A stretch of DNA of 64,000 bases from VYFG01 sp965213885 (GCA_965213885.1 OZ243919.1:1984001-2048000), one strand, 5' to 3'. Positions 24,495 through 33,603 are shown, numbered from the stretch's first letter. A program made the numbers and translations. Notes: generated from the sequence alone by a model not told the origin.

Positions 24495-26771
24495 TCAGGC
24501 CCTGCCCTGTGTTTCAAAGGCCAGCACCTCCTCACCCTTGCCGTCGGAGGTGACGGATACCTTGATACAGCCCCCCTTGGCCAGTTTCCCGAACAAGAGC
24601 TCGTCCGCCATGGGCCGCTTGATTTCCTGCTGGATCAGCCGCGCCATCGGCCTGGCGCCCATTGCCGGGTCATAGCCCTTCCGCGCCAGCCACTCAAGAG
24701 CCGCATCATCCACCTCGATCGTCACGTTCCTGTCCGCAAGCTGGTGCTCCACCTCCAGCAGGAATTTCTTGACCACGTGGCGGATGGTGTCCGCAGTCAG
24801 GCCGGCAAAGCGGATGACGGCATCCAGCCGGTTGCGGAATTCCGGTGTAAAGGTTTTCCGGATGGCCTCCATGTCATCCGTGGAATGGTCCTGGGTGATG
24901 AAGCCCATGGATTCCCTGGCGGCCCGCTCCGCGCCGGCATTGGTGGTCATGATGATGATGACATTGCGAAAATCCGACTTGCGGCCGTTGTTGTCGGTCA
25001 GGTTGCCGTAATCCATGACCTGGAGCAGGATGTTGAATACATCGGGATGCGCCTTCTCGATCTCGTCGAACAGGAGCACCGCATGGGGATGCTTGTTGAT
25101 CGCCTCCGTCAGCAGCCCACCCTGGTCGAAGCCGACATATCCCGGGGGAGCACCGATGAGCCTCGACACCGTGTGGCGCTCCATGTACTCCGACATGTCG
25201 AAACGGATGAACTCGATGCCCAGGGTGTTGGCGAGCTGCCTGGTCACCTCGGTCTTGCCGACACCGGTGGGCCCGGAAAACAGCAGCGAGGCGATGGGGC
25301 GCTCGGTACTGCCAAGTCCTGACCGGGCCATCTTGATGGCGGCCGACAGGGCACCGATGGCGGGGTCCTGTCCGAACACCACCATCCTCAGGTCCCGCTC
25401 CAGGTTTTTCAGGGCCTGAACGTCGGACGCTGAGACATGCTTGGGCGGAATCCGCGCGATGTCCGCGATCATCTTCTCGATTTCCTTCACGCCCACGGTT
25501 TTCTTGCGCTTTTCCGCGGTTGCCAGGCGGGTGCGGGCACCGGCCTCGTCGATCACGTCGATGGCGGTATCCGGGAGCTGGCGGTCCGAGAGGTAGCGGG
25601 CCGACAGTTCCACCGCACTGCGCAGTGCCGGGTTGGTATAGCGAACCTCATGGTGCTCCTCGAAGCGCGACTTGAGCCCGCGCAGGATCTCCACGGCCTC
25701 GTCGATGGTGGGTTCGGTGATGTCTATTTTCTGGAACCGCCGCGACAGTGCCCGGTCCTTCTCGAATATGGTGCGGTATTCCTGGTAGGTGGTGGACCCG
25801 ATGCACTTGAGATCGCCGGAGGCCAGCATGGGTTTCAGCAGGTTGGAGGCATCCAGCGCGCCACCGGATACCGCACCCGCACCGATGATGGTGTGGATTT
25901 CATCGATGAACAGGATTGCGCCGTCCTCCTTGTCCAGGGCTTTCAGCACCGACTTCAGCCGCTGCTCGAAATCCCCCCGGTACTTCGCTCCCGCAAGCAG
26001 GGCCCCCATGTCCAGGGTATAGATCGTCGAGTGCTCGAGGATGTCCGGCACATCCCCCAACACGATGTTCCGCGCCAGGCCTTCGGCAAGGGCGGTTTTG
26101 CCCACGCCGGCCTCGCCCACGAACAACGGGTTGTTCTTTCGCCGCCGGCAGAGTATCTGGATCGTTCGCTCGAGTTCCATGGCGCGCCCGATCAGGGGGT
26201 CGATGCGTCCCTGCTCCGCAAGCTGGTTCAGGTTGATGGTGTAGTTCTCGAGTGCCCCGTCGGCCTGTTCATACCCCCCCTCCCCGTCGTATTCGTGCTC
26301 CTGCTCCTGCTCCGGCGCCGGCAGGCGGTCCCCTTCCGGCACCTTGGTGATGCCGTGGGAAATGTAGTTCACCACATCGTAGCGACTGATCTCCTGCTGG
26401 CTGAGGAAATAGACCGCGAAGGACTCCCTTTCGCTGAACACCGCGACGAGGACGTTGGCGCCCTTGACCTCTTTCTTGCCCGAACTCTGCACATGCATGA
26501 TGGCACGCTGCAGCACCCGCTGGAAACCGAGACCCGGCTGCGGCTCGTCCTCGCTTTCCGGCTCGAGTTGCGGCACCTCGTGTTCCAGGTACTGCTCCAG
26601 CGACTGCTTGAGAACCCCGATATCCCCCCCGCACAGCCGTATGGCCTTGCTGGTCTCCCTGTCATCCAGCAACGCATAGAGCAGGTGCTCCACGGTGATG
26701 ATCTCGTGCCGGCGGGTACGGGCGTAGTTGACCGCCGTTCCCAGGGTGACTTCAAGCTCTTCGGACAGCAT
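24495..26771 (-). CDS. clpA: ATP-dependent Clp protease ATP-binding subunit ClpA
   Basis: 758 residues from the ATG at 26771 ('MLSEELEVTLGTAVNYART'), matching the standard ClpA start. Two N-domain repeats (~1-140), D1 with Walker A 'GEAGVGKTALAEGLARN' and Walker B 'ILFIDEIHTIIGAG', then D2 with 'FSGPTGVGKTEVTRQLAN' and 'AVLLFDEIEKAHPDVFNILL'. The hexamer unfolds substrates and feeds them to ClpP; an IGL-like ClpP loop lies in 'SMGFITQD'-neighbouring D2 sequence. The acidic, Glu/Gln-rich insert around residues 160-175 ('PEQEQEHEYDGEGGYEQ') is longer than I recall for E. coli. The adaptor gene clpS lies 75 nt upstream. Confidence 0.95.
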   Translation of the reverse strand: MLSEELEVTLGTAVNYARTRRHEIITVEHLLYALLDDRETSKAIRLCGGDIGVLKQSLEQYLEHEVPQLEPESEDEPQPGLGFQRVLQRAIMHVQSSGKKEVKGANVLVAVFSERESFAVYFLSQQEISRYDVVNYISHGITKVPEGDRLPAPEQEQEHEYDGEGGYEQADGALENYTINLNQLAEQGRIDPLIGRAMELERTIQILCRRRKNNPLFVGEAGVGKTALAEGLARNIVLGDVPDILEHSTIYTLDMGALLAGAKYRGDFEQRLKSVLKALDKEDGAILFIDEIHTIIGAGAVSGGALDASNLLKPMLASGDLKCIGSTTYQEYRTIFEKDRALSRRFQKIDITEPTIDEAVEILRGLKSRFEEHHEVRYTNPALRSAVELSARYLSDRQLPDTAIDVIDEAGARTRLATAEKRKKTVGVKEIEKMIADIARIPPKHVSASDVQALKNLERDLRMVVFGQDPAIGALSAAIKMARSGLGSTERPIASLLFSGPTGVGKTEVTRQLANTLGIEFIRFDMSEYMERHTVSRLIGAPPGYVGFDQGGLLTEAINKHPHAVLLFDEIEKAHPDVFNILLQVMDYGNLTDNNGRKSDFRNVIIIMTTNAGAERAARESMGFITQDHSTDDMEAIRKTFTPEFRNRLDAVIRFAGLTADTIRHVVKKFLLEVEHQLADRNVTIEVDDAALEWLARKGYDPAMGARPMARLIQQEIKRPMADELLFGKLAKGGCIKVSVTSDGKGEEVLAFETQGRA

Positions 26772-26846
26772 GGCCTTTGCCGGATCGGACGGGAACATCC
26801 CGGGGATTTGCGGGCAGGTCACCACCCAGTACTGCCGCGGGCGCCA

Positions 26847-27179
26847 TCATGCCGGATCCATGGTGCATTGCAAGGGGTGCTGGTATTCCAAGGCATGGTC
26901 GATGACCAGCTGGACCTTGGTTTCGGCAATCTCTCTCGGAAACACCCCGCAGACGCCAATGCCCCGGGTATGCACGTGCAGCATCACCTGCTCGGCCCTG
27001 GGTTGGGACATATGGAAGATCTTCATCAGCAGTTTCACCACGAACTCCATCGGGGTGTAGTCGTCGTTGTGCAGCAGGACCTTGTACATCGGCGGCTTCT
27101 TGAGCTTCGGTTTGCTCCGCTCGACGATCAATCCCGTGCCTGAACCGTGATTGCCGCCGGGCTCCTTCTTGTCGGACAT
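26847..27179 (-). CDS. clpS: ATP-dependent Clp protease adaptor ClpS
   Basis: 110 residues. Binds N-end-rule substrates and the ClpA N-domain. After a disordered lysine/glycine-rich tail (1-30) comes 'MYKVLLHNDDYTPMEFVVKL' with the 'HNDDYTPMEF' substrate-pocket motif, then 'MKIFHMSQPRAEQVMLHVHT', 'GIGVCGVFPREIAETK' and 'HPLQCTMDPA', all conserved. The tail is a few residues longer than in E. coli. It precedes clpA on the same strand, the normal arrangement. Confidence 0.95.
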   Translation of the reverse strand: MSDKKEPGGNHGSGTGLIVERSKPKLKKPPMYKVLLHNDDYTPMEFVVKLLMKIFHMSQPRAEQVMLHVHTRGIGVCGVFPREIAETKVQLVIDHALEYQHPLQCTMDPA

Positions 27180-27223
27180 CGGTATTCAGGTCATGTGGAA
27201 ATGGCCACGTCCCGGGGCGGTCC

Positions 27224-27592
27224 TCACATGGCTCCGCCACAACCGCCGCAGGCTCCGCTGCCGCCCACCGACTGGAAGACATTGTTGAAAACGAACGACG
27301 CGTTCATCCCGTCATCCACATAATCCACCTCGGCACCTTCAAGAAAGCCCAGTGCCACAGGGTCCACCACCAGCGTGAAACCGGATTCGTCCGACATCAC
27401 GCTGTCCGCGGACTCCGCCTTCTCGGCAAATGTCATGCCGTAGTTCATGCCGGAACATCCTCCGCCGGAGACATAAATCCTCACCGCGGACACTTCTCCG
27501 TTGGTGTCATTGACCAGGTTGGATATCTTGTCCCGGGCGCTTCGCGTCACCGTCAGGGCCGATTCGTTCAGGGTATGGCTGTACTCGATCAT
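27224..27592 (-). CDS. erpA: A-type iron-sulfur carrier (ErpA/IscA family)
   Basis: 122 residues. Family signature 'IYVSGGGCSGMNYGMTF' with Cys46, 'FTLVVDPVALGFLEGAEVDY' and a C-terminal cysteine pair. ErpA/IscA usually carry C-G-C near the end; here the tail is 'GACGGCGGAM' with Cys115 and Cys118 two residues apart, a spacing that departs from the consensus. It would pass Fe-S clusters to apoproteins. A leader of ~15 residues precedes the domain. It is followed by clpS (44 nt) and is divergent from the yggX gene. ErpA versus IscA cannot be settled by eye; no isc genes are near. Confidence 0.8.
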   Translation of the reverse strand: MIEYSHTLNESALTVTRSARDKISNLVNDTNGEVSAVRIYVSGGGCSGMNYGMTFAEKAESADSVMSDESGFTLVVDPVALGFLEGAEVDYVDDGMNASFVFNNVFQSVGGSGACGGCGGAM

Positions 27593-27810
27593 GTTACACT
27601 CGATCCGGTTGTCATTCGTGATTCAAAACGCACCGCAGGGAAGTCAGGAACCCGCCTGCGGACAGGGTTGTATCTGGAGCCATTGTACCCATTATCAAGC
27701 GGGAAAAAAATGACAAATACACCCTGGGGCCGGCTGGTGCGGTGCATCCCCCGCCGCCGTATCGGCGCTTTCCCGGTAGCAACCCCGCAACCAGCATTCC
27801 AGAGAAATCC

Positions 27811-28083
27811 ATGAGCAGAACCGTCAAATGCGCCATCCTGGGAATCGAGGCGAAAGGTCTTGAGAAGCCGCCCTATCCCGGGGAGCTCGGCCAGAGAATC
27901 TACGAGAACATTTCCGCTGAGGGATGGAACCAGTGGCTGCAGCGACTGGTGACGATCATCAACGAGGAGCAGCTGAATTCCGCGGATCCGGCCTGCCAGG
28001 AACGCATCGAAAGGCACATGGTCGGCTTCCTGTTCCGGGAGGGGGACTACGGCCACGCACCTGCGGGATTTCACCGCAGCTAG
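27811..28083 (+). CDS. yggX: Fe(2+)-trafficking protein YggX
   Basis: 90 residues from the ATG at 27811 ('MSRTVKCAILGIEAKGLEKP'). Cys7, needed for the oxidative-stress role in YggX, is present. 'YPGELGQRIYENISAEGWNQW' in two parts, 'INEEQLNSADP' and 'MVGFLFREGDY' complete the family pattern; length equals E. coli YggX. It helps protect or repair Fe-S proteins. Lying next to an A-type carrier gene fits a shared iron-sulfur theme. Confidence 0.93.
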   Translation: MSRTVKCAILGIEAKGLEKPPYPGELGQRIYENISAEGWNQWLQRLVTIINEEQLNSADPACQERIERHMVGFLFREGDYGHAPAGFHRS

Positions 28084-28125
28084 CATGGCGGCCCGCCGGG
28101 GCGGGCCCGGTATTCCGGATGCCGG

Positions 28126-28908
28126 TCAGGCAGCAGCCGGGCGGGCTGCGGAAAACAGGCGGAAAAAGTTCTCCGTGGTCACTGCGGCAATCTCCTCGAG
28201 CGGTTTGCCGCGTAGGCCGGCGATGCATTCGGCGGTATGCCGGACGTAGGCGGGTTCGTTGGTCTTGCCACGCTTCGGCACCGGCGCCAGGTAGGGCGCG
28301 TCCGTTTCCACCAGCACCCTGTCCAGCGGCACCTTGCGTGCCACTTCACGCAGCGTCTCGGCGCTGCGGAAGGTGACGATGCCGGAAAACGAGATGTACA
28401 GGCCGATGTCCAAGGCCTGGCGCGCCATTGGCCAGTCCCCGGAGAAGCAGTGCATCACGCCGCCGGCCTCCCCGGCCCCCAGGTCGCGCAGCATGCCCAT
28501 GGTATCCGTCGCCGCCTCCCGGGAATGTACGATCAGGGGTTTGCCGCATGCCCTGGCCGCCTCAATATGGCGGGCGAATCTCCGCCGCTGCCATTCGGGG
28601 CGGTCATCCTGATGGAAATAGTCCAGCCCGGTCTCGCCGATGGCCACCACCCTGGCGTCATCCGCCAGTGTCACCAGCCGCCCCACCTCCGGATCCTCCC
28701 CTTCGGTGGTGCATGGATGGACGCCGACCGAGGCAAAGATATGGGCGTTCTCCCGGGCCAGTCCCAGAACCTGGTGCAGGTCCTCGAGGTTCACGCATAC
28801 GCAGAGCATATGACCGACCCCGTTTTCCGCCGCACGGTCCAGCAGTCCGGCCATGTCCCCGGCCAACGGTTCAAAATTGATGTGACAGTGGGAATCTACC
28901 AGTTGCAT
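28126..28908 (-). CDS. ycfH: TatD-family metal-dependent deoxyribonuclease (YcfH type)
   Basis: 260 residues from the ATG at 28908 ('MQLVDSHCHINFEPL'). 'DSHCHIN' gives the HxH metal site; 'ASVGVHPCTTEG', 'VAIGETGLDYFHQDD', 'LIVHSREAATDTMGML', 'GVMHCFSGDW' and 'VLVETDAPYLAP' supply the remaining ligands and the strand-8 Asp. The position just after holB matches ycfH in E. coli, though the pilZ gene common between them in many gammaproteobacteria is absent. A longer frame to 29079 is not family-like. Confidence 0.93.
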   Translation of the reverse strand: MQLVDSHCHINFEPLAGDMAGLLDRAAENGVGHMLCVCVNLEDLHQVLGLARENAHIFASVGVHPCTTEGEDPEVGRLVTLADDARVVAIGETGLDYFHQDDRPEWQRRRFARHIEAARACGKPLIVHSREAATDTMGMLRDLGAGEAGGVMHCFSGDWPMARQALDIGLYISFSGIVTFRSAETLREVARKVPLDRVLVETDAPYLAPVPKRGKTNEPAYVRHTAECIAGLRGKPLEEIAAVTTENFFRLFSAARPAAA

Positions 28909-29075
28909 GGGGGCATTCCTGTTCGGGTCAGTGAAACCCGGTGATCCTTCATCGTCGTGCCGGATCATCACGGGTAGTGTCGGTATGTTGGCGCCCGCTT
29001 CCGGTGAACCCGATCCCCGGAGGTGCCTTCGGATCGCCGTGAACAGAGGATTCGGTGAGCAGGCCGGCCGATCCG

Positions 29076-30128
29076 TCAATCCGCGGGCAGGGCCGCCTCG
29101 CCCAGCGCAACAAGAATCTCCTCCAGAGCGAGCCTCAGGTTCAGCTGGTCCCGGGCAATACGCCGATAGAAACCGATTTTATCATAGAGCGCGAACAGGG
29201 CCCCCGGCGAAATGGACGGACATTCCGGCCTCCCGTGCTCCGGAGCACCCCAGGGTGCGTCCCCGCCGGCCGTCTGCCACCGGATCAGCTGGCCGGTCAG
29301 GCGCTGCAGCCAGCCGAGCAGCGCCAATGGATCCTGTTTCGCCAGGGATTCCGCCAACACGATGGGATCCCCCTCACCGGCGCACAGATCCCTGAGCGAC
29401 CCGAGATTGGCGGCCTGCCAGGAGAGCGTTCCGCTTTCCAGGTCGGCCAGAATGTCCAGCGGTCCCATCCCGGAGGAGACGGCATTCCGGATCAGTGGGT
29501 CATCGGCATCCGTCCGGCCCCGCAACCACTCGATGGACGACTCCGCGGCCGGTCCGGTGAGCGTCTCCACCACGCAGCGGCTGCGGATGGTGGGGAGCAG
29601 GGAACCCGGCTGGTCCGTCACCAGCACGAAGCGGGCGCCCGGCGGCGGCTCTTCCAGCAGTTTCAGCAGGGCATTGGATGCATTGGCGTTCATCCGGTCC
29701 GAGGGCGCCAGCAGGGCCACCCGGCCGGATGCGGAATGGGAAGATTGGTAGAACCGTTCGATCAGCAGCCGGATCTTCTCCACCGTGATCACCCTCGACG
29801 GCCTGCTGCGGCCCTCTCTTCCCGGCCTGTCCGGGTAACGCGCCGCATAGGCGGCGAGCCGTTCCAGCCTGCAGAACTCGCGCTCATGCTCGGTGATCAG
29901 CACATGAAAATCGGGATGGGAGCCGGCGACGAACAGGCGGCAGTCCCGGCACCGGCCGCATGGCAGTTCCCCAGGCTCCGGGCACAGCAGTCGCTGTGCC
30001 AGCATGACGGCGAACTCGCGTTTTCCGATCCCGGAAGTCCCCGCCAGCACCAGACCCTGGTGAAACGCCGGACCGTCGGGGAAAAACCTCGGCCACTGTG
30101 GCGTCAGCCAGGGATACAGGGGGTCCAT
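29076..30128 (-). CDS. holB: DNA polymerase III subunit delta'
   Basis: 350 residues from the ATG at 30128, which follows the tmk stop by 1 nt. Delta' is the rigid stator of the clamp loader. 'GLVLAGTSGIGKREFAVMLA' replaces a full P-loop, as is normal; the zinc module is 'CPEPGELPCGRCRDCRLF' with four Cys; 'HPDFHVL', 'IRLLIERFYQSSH' and 'NASNALLKLLEEPPPGARF' (SRC-type arginine region 'TIRSRC' after it) follow. Somewhat longer than E. coli's 334 residues. Confidence 0.92.
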   Translation of the reverse strand: MDPLYPWLTPQWPRFFPDGPAFHQGLVLAGTSGIGKREFAVMLAQRLLCPEPGELPCGRCRDCRLFVAGSHPDFHVLITEHEREFCRLERLAAYAARYPDRPGREGRSRPSRVITVEKIRLLIERFYQSSHSASGRVALLAPSDRMNANASNALLKLLEEPPPGARFVLVTDQPGSLLPTIRSRCVVETLTGPAAESSIEWLRGRTDADDPLIRNAVSSGMGPLDILADLESGTLSWQAANLGSLRDLCAGEGDPIVLAESLAKQDPLALLGWLQRLTGQLIRWQTAGGDAPWGAPEHGRPECPSISPGALFALYDKIGFYRRIARDQLNLRLALEEILVALGEAALPAD

Positions 30129-30129
30129 C

Positions 30130-30786
30130 TCAGTGTTCGTCGCGTGCGGCCAGAAAATCCTGCAGCAGATTCGAGATCGCCTGCTGCACCTCCGCCACAC
30201 TGCCCCCGGCATCCACCACGCGCATCCGGTCCGCGTACCTGGCGGCACGGTCCAGATAGCACTCGCGTACCGCACGCTTGAACGCCATGGCCTCGTCCTC
30301 GAACCGGTCCGCGACCCCTCCCCGGCGGCCGCTTCTGACCATGCCCGCTTCCGCCGGCAGATCCAGCACCACAGTCAGGTCCGGATTCAGTCCTTCCTGG
30401 ACCCATTGCTCCAGAATCCCGATGCTGGCCGCATCGATACCCCTGCCCGCACCCTGGTAGGCGTAGGTGGCATCGGTGAATCGGTCCGAGATCACCCAGC
30501 GTCCCGATTCCAGGGCAGGCAGTATCCGTTCCTCCAGGTGCTGGCGGCGGGCGGCAAAGACCAGCATCAGCTCACTGTGAGCGCTGATATCCAGCGCTGT
30601 CTCCCGTACGATCAGGTCCCGCAGCCGTTCGCCCAGATCTGTCCCGCCGGGTTCCCGGGTCCGTACCACCTCGATGCCACGGTCCGCGAGCCACTGCTCG
30701 ATGAATCCCATCTGCGTAGTCTTGCCGGCGCCATCCACGCCCTCCAACGTAATGAAGGCTCCGCGCCGACCGGATGTCCCGTTCAT
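30130..30786 (-). CDS. tmk: thymidylate kinase
   Basis: 218 residues. P-loop 'FITLEGVDGAGKTTQ' near the start, DRX motif 'ISDRFTDATYAYQGAGRGI', 'TREPGGTDLGERLRDL' and 'LTVVLDLPAEAGMVRSG' followed by the Arg-rich lid ('RRGGVADRFED'). Converts dTMP to dTDP. The start overlaps the mltG stop by 4 nt (ATGA) and the stop nearly touches holB, so mltG-tmk-holB are one coupled unit, as in many gammaproteobacteria. Confidence 0.95.
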   Translation of the reverse strand: MNGTSGRRGAFITLEGVDGAGKTTQMGFIEQWLADRGIEVVRTREPGGTDLGERLRDLIVRETALDISAHSELMLVFAARRQHLEERILPALESGRWVISDRFTDATYAYQGAGRGIDAASIGILEQWVQEGLNPDLTVVLDLPAEAGMVRSGRRGGVADRFEDEAMAFKRAVRECYLDRAARYADRMRVVDAGGSVAEVQQAISNLLQDFLAARDEH

Positions 30787-31793
30787 TGCTTCCTGCCGAG
30801 AATGTACTTGCGCACCGCGCGGTTGTGTTCTTCGAGAGTGCGGGAAAAATGATGCCTTCCGCCACCCTTTGCCACGAAATAGTAGGCTTCGGTTTCCGCC
30901 GGTCTGACCGCCGCCATCAGGGAATCCATGCCGGGCAGGCTGATCGGGGTGGGTGTCAGGCCCGCCCGGGTGTAGGTATTGTACGGGGTGTCTGTTTTCA
31001 GGTGCTTGCGGGTGATGTTGCCGTCAAACGCATCGCCGACCCCGTAGATCACCGTGGGGTCGGTCTGCAGGCGCATCCCCTTGCGCAGCCGGTTGAACAA
31101 CACCCCGGCAATGGTAGGCTGCTCATCCCGGTCCTGGGTCTCCTTCTCGATGATGGAGGCCACGATCAGTACCTCGTAGGGGTCGTCCAGCGGCAGGTCC
31201 GATGACCGCTGTGCCCAGACCTGGGCCAGCCTGTGCTGCATCAGGTCAAACGCCTTGCGATAGATATCCAGGTCCGGATCCCCTTTTCGATAATGGTAGG
31301 TATCCGGATAGAATTGCCCTTCCGGATGCAGGTCCGGATGCCCCAGCACCTCCATGATCCTGTCGTCGCTCCACTCCCGGGTATCCTGACGAAGTCCCTC
31401 GGCGGCGCCGAGGACCTCCCGCATCATACGAAAGGTCCAGCCCTCCACGATCGTCACGCTCACATCCACCTGCCCCCGGCCGCTGACGATACGGTCGAGA
31501 AATTCGGTCAGCGCCATGGTGCGGGGAAAGTCATACTCACCGGCCATGATCGGCTTGCTGCCATGTTGCCGTGCCAGAATCCTCAGACTCCAGGGCTCCG
31601 GGATGATCCCCGCATCCGTCAGGCGCCGGGAGATGCCGTTCAGGGTTTCACCCCGCGCGACCACGAAGATTTCCTCGCCGAACTCGAACGGTTTGCTCAC
31701 CGCCTGCCCGTAATAGAACCAGGCCCCGCCCAGGACCACGCCGGTGGCGGGCACCAGGAGGGCGAGAAGGCGGATGAGGCTGTTCCTGAACAA
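30783..31793 (-). CDS. mltG: endolytic murein transglycosylase MltG
   Basis: 336 residues with a TTG start at 31793; no ATG or GTG suits the N-terminal membrane anchor ('LIRLLALLVPATGVVLGGAW') better. A LysM-like segment ('FVVARGETLNGISRRL') is followed by the catalytic domain: 'LEGQFYPDTYHY'-like 'HPEGQFYPDTYHYRKG', 'VLIVASIIEKETQ' with the catalytic Glu, 'AGVLFNRLRKGMRLQTDPTV' and 'YNTYTRAGLTPTPI'. Cuts nascent glycan strands at the inner membrane. pabC, usually just before it, is absent. Confidence 0.93.
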   Translation of the reverse strand: MFRNSLIRLLALLVPATGVVLGGAWFYYGQAVSKPFEFGEEIFVVARGETLNGISRRLTDAGIIPEPWSLRILARQHGSKPIMAGEYDFPRTMALTEFLDRIVSGRGQVDVSVTIVEGWTFRMMREVLGAAEGLRQDTREWSDDRIMEVLGHPDLHPEGQFYPDTYHYRKGDPDLDIYRKAFDLMQHRLAQVWAQRSSDLPLDDPYEVLIVASIIEKETQDRDEQPTIAGVLFNRLRKGMRLQTDPTVIYGVGDAFDGNITRKHLKTDTPYNTYTRAGLTPTPISLPGMDSLMAAVRPAETEAYYFVAKGGGRHHFSRTLEEHNRAVRKYILGRKQ

Positions 31794-31819
31794 TGGGCGC
31801 TACCGTCACGGCGCGGCGT

Positions 31820-33058
31820 TCAGACCCGCCTGAACAACAGGGTGCCGTTGGTGCCGCCGAAACCAAACGAGTTGGACAGCGCCACCTCGATCGCGGCTTC
31901 CCGCGCGATGGCCGGAACGTAATCCAGGTCACATTCGGGATCGGGATCCACCAGATTGATGGTGGGGGGAATGCACTGGTGGAAGAGGCTGAGAACAGTC
32001 ATCACCGCCTCCACCCCGCCGGCGGCGCCCAGCAGATGGCCGATCATGGACTTGTTGGAACTGATCTGGAGCTTGCCGGCGTGGTCTCCGAAGCTGCGCT
32101 TGAGCGCCCGCGTCTCCGCGACGTCCCCGAGGGGCGTGGACGTCCCGTGGGCATTGATGTAGTCGATCTGTTCCGGGTTGAGGCCGGCGTTGCGCATGGC
32201 GCCGTTCATGCAGTTCGAGGCGCCCTCCCCCCCGGGCGAAGGGCCGGTCATGTGGTAGGCGTCCCCGCTCAGGCCGAATCCGGCCAGTTCGGCATAGATC
32301 CGGGCACCCCGGCGGCGCGCGTGCCCGTATTCCTCCAGCAGCAGGATACCCGCCCCCTCGCCCATCACGAAGCCATCCCGGCCGGTGTCCCAGGGGCGGC
32401 TGGCGCAGGCCGGATCGTCATTGCGCCGGCTCAGTGCCCGCGCCGCGCCGAACCCGGCAAGCGAGGTCGGGGAGATCGGGGCTTCGGAACCGCCTGCGAT
32501 CATCACGTCCGCATCGCCGTATTCGATCAACCTGCCGGCCTCACCGATCGCGTGGGTACCGGTGCTGCAGGCAGTGACCATGGAGAGGTTCGGACCCTTG
32601 AGTCCGTACATGATCGACAGGTTGCCCGAAACCATGTTGATGATGGTCATCGGGATGTAGAACGGCGAAACCCGGCGAAATCCCCGTTCCTGGTAGATCA
32701 GGGTGGTATTCTCGATATTGGCGATGCCCCCGATGCCGGAACCGATATACACGCCGATCCGTTCCGCGTTGTCTTCCGTCACCTCCAGCCCGGAATCCGC
32801 CAGCGCCTGCACCCCCGCGCTGATGCCGAGCTGCATGAAACGGTCCATCTTGCGGGCATCCTTCTCCGGCATGTACTGCGCGGGCTCGAAATTCCTGACC
32901 TCACCGACGATGGTGCAGGGGAGTCCCGACGGGTCAAAGGCCGTAACCGTACCGATGCCGCTGACACCATCCAGCATCGACTGCCAGCTCGAACCCACAT
33001 CCACGCCAACCGGGGTGATGGCACCCAGGCCCGTCACAACGACACGTCTCTTGTTCAT
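31820..33058 (-). CDS. fabF: beta-ketoacyl-ACP synthase II
   Basis: 412 residues. Condensing enzyme of fatty-acid elongation. Cys164 in 'SMVTACSTGTHAIGEAGRLI', His in 'INAHGTSTPLGDVAE' and His in 'SNKSMIGHLLGAAGGVEAVM' form the Cys-His-His triad. 'VVVTGLGAITPVG' opens and 'LSNSFGFGGTNGTLLFRRV' closes the protein, as in E. coli FabF. It lies 305 nt after acpP, separated from it by a probable terminator hairpin, so it may have its own promoter. Confidence 0.96.
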   Translation of the reverse strand: MNKRRVVVTGLGAITPVGVDVGSSWQSMLDGVSGIGTVTAFDPSGLPCTIVGEVRNFEPAQYMPEKDARKMDRFMQLGISAGVQALADSGLEVTEDNAERIGVYIGSGIGGIANIENTTLIYQERGFRRVSPFYIPMTIINMVSGNLSIMYGLKGPNLSMVTACSTGTHAIGEAGRLIEYGDADVMIAGGSEAPISPTSLAGFGAARALSRRNDDPACASRPWDTGRDGFVMGEGAGILLLEEYGHARRRGARIYAELAGFGLSGDAYHMTGPSPGGEGASNCMNGAMRNAGLNPEQIDYINAHGTSTPLGDVAETRALKRSFGDHAGKLQISSNKSMIGHLLGAAGGVEAVMTVLSLFHQCIPPTINLVDPDPECDLDYVPAIAREAAIEVALSNSFGFGGTNGTLLFRRV

Positions 33059-33189
33059 CTTGATTTTGCAGTTAGCGTTGGCGATGTCATCGACATCAGT
33101 AGCTTAACCGATCAGGCGCGACCGCCCGGAACGCGGTATCCGGCGCCGGTCCCGCCGGGGGTCCGGGCCGCCGTATATTCCGGAATTGA

Positions 33190-33214
33190 AAACGCCGTCG
33201 GAACGACGGCGTTT
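33190..33214 (-). terminator. predicted intrinsic terminator between acpP and fabF
   Basis: A perfect 10-bp stem, AAACGCCGTC (33190-33199) with GACGGCGTTT (33205-33214), closes a 5-base loop. On the minus strand the stem is followed by a short T-run. Its position in the 305-nt gap suggests partial termination after acpP, the most abundant transcript of the cluster. Confidence 0.65.
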
Positions 33215-33363
33215 CGTGCTCCTGAGAAGCCCCATTCCGAGCATCCAAGAATCGGTTACCGCAGGGAGGTCAGCAGCCTCGGGAGCCCGGGATGCCGCGT
33301 CCCGTGCAGCATGAACCGGCTTCGCGGACAGTCCACCATGAACGGCGGGACAGATCCTGAACG

Positions 33364-33603
33364 TCAGACGCTGACGTTCTTCTCGATATAGTCGATGACA
33401 TCCTTGACTTTCACGATGGTCTCGGCCTTGTCGTCGGGAATTTCGGTATCGAACTCCTCTTCCAGGGCCATGACAAGTTCCACGGTATCCAGCGAATCCG
33501 CACCCAGGTCATCAACAAAGGATGCGTCCATGGTGACCTGGTCCTCGCTGACACCGAGCTGTTCTACAACGACTTTGGTTACACGCTCTACAATTGTGCT
33601 CAT
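33364..33603 (-). CDS. acpP: acyl carrier protein
   Basis: 79 residues from the ATG at 33603. 'DDLGADSLDTVELVMALEEE' contains the DSL motif with Ser37, the site of 4'-phosphopantetheine. Highly acidic, as expected. The upstream in-frame extension to 33681 is not ACP-like. Lies between fabG and fabF in the conserved cluster order. Confidence 0.97.
   Translation of the reverse strand: MSTIVERVTKVVVEQLGVSEDQVTMDASFVDDLGADSLDTVELVMALEEEFDTEIPDDKAETIVKVKDVIDYIEKNVSV

Noticed and set aside
24466..24500. 9-bp inverted repeat GGCCTGACC/GGTCAGGCC between the MFS and clpA genes as a terminator
   Set aside because: It spans both stop codons in GC-rich coding ends and has no T-run; a bidirectional terminator is possible but not supported enough.
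25437..27143. 568-codon plus-strand frame within clpA and clpS
   Set aside because: Antisense of conserved ClpA/ClpS codons with no recognisable domain.
28084..28125. GC-rich hairpin after yggX
   Set aside because: Short stem of repeated G/C without a T-tract; likely chance in GC-rich DNA.
31793..33391. 532-codon plus-strand frame across fabF
   Set aside because: Antisense shadow of FabF, whose catalytic triad and ends are all in place on the other strand.
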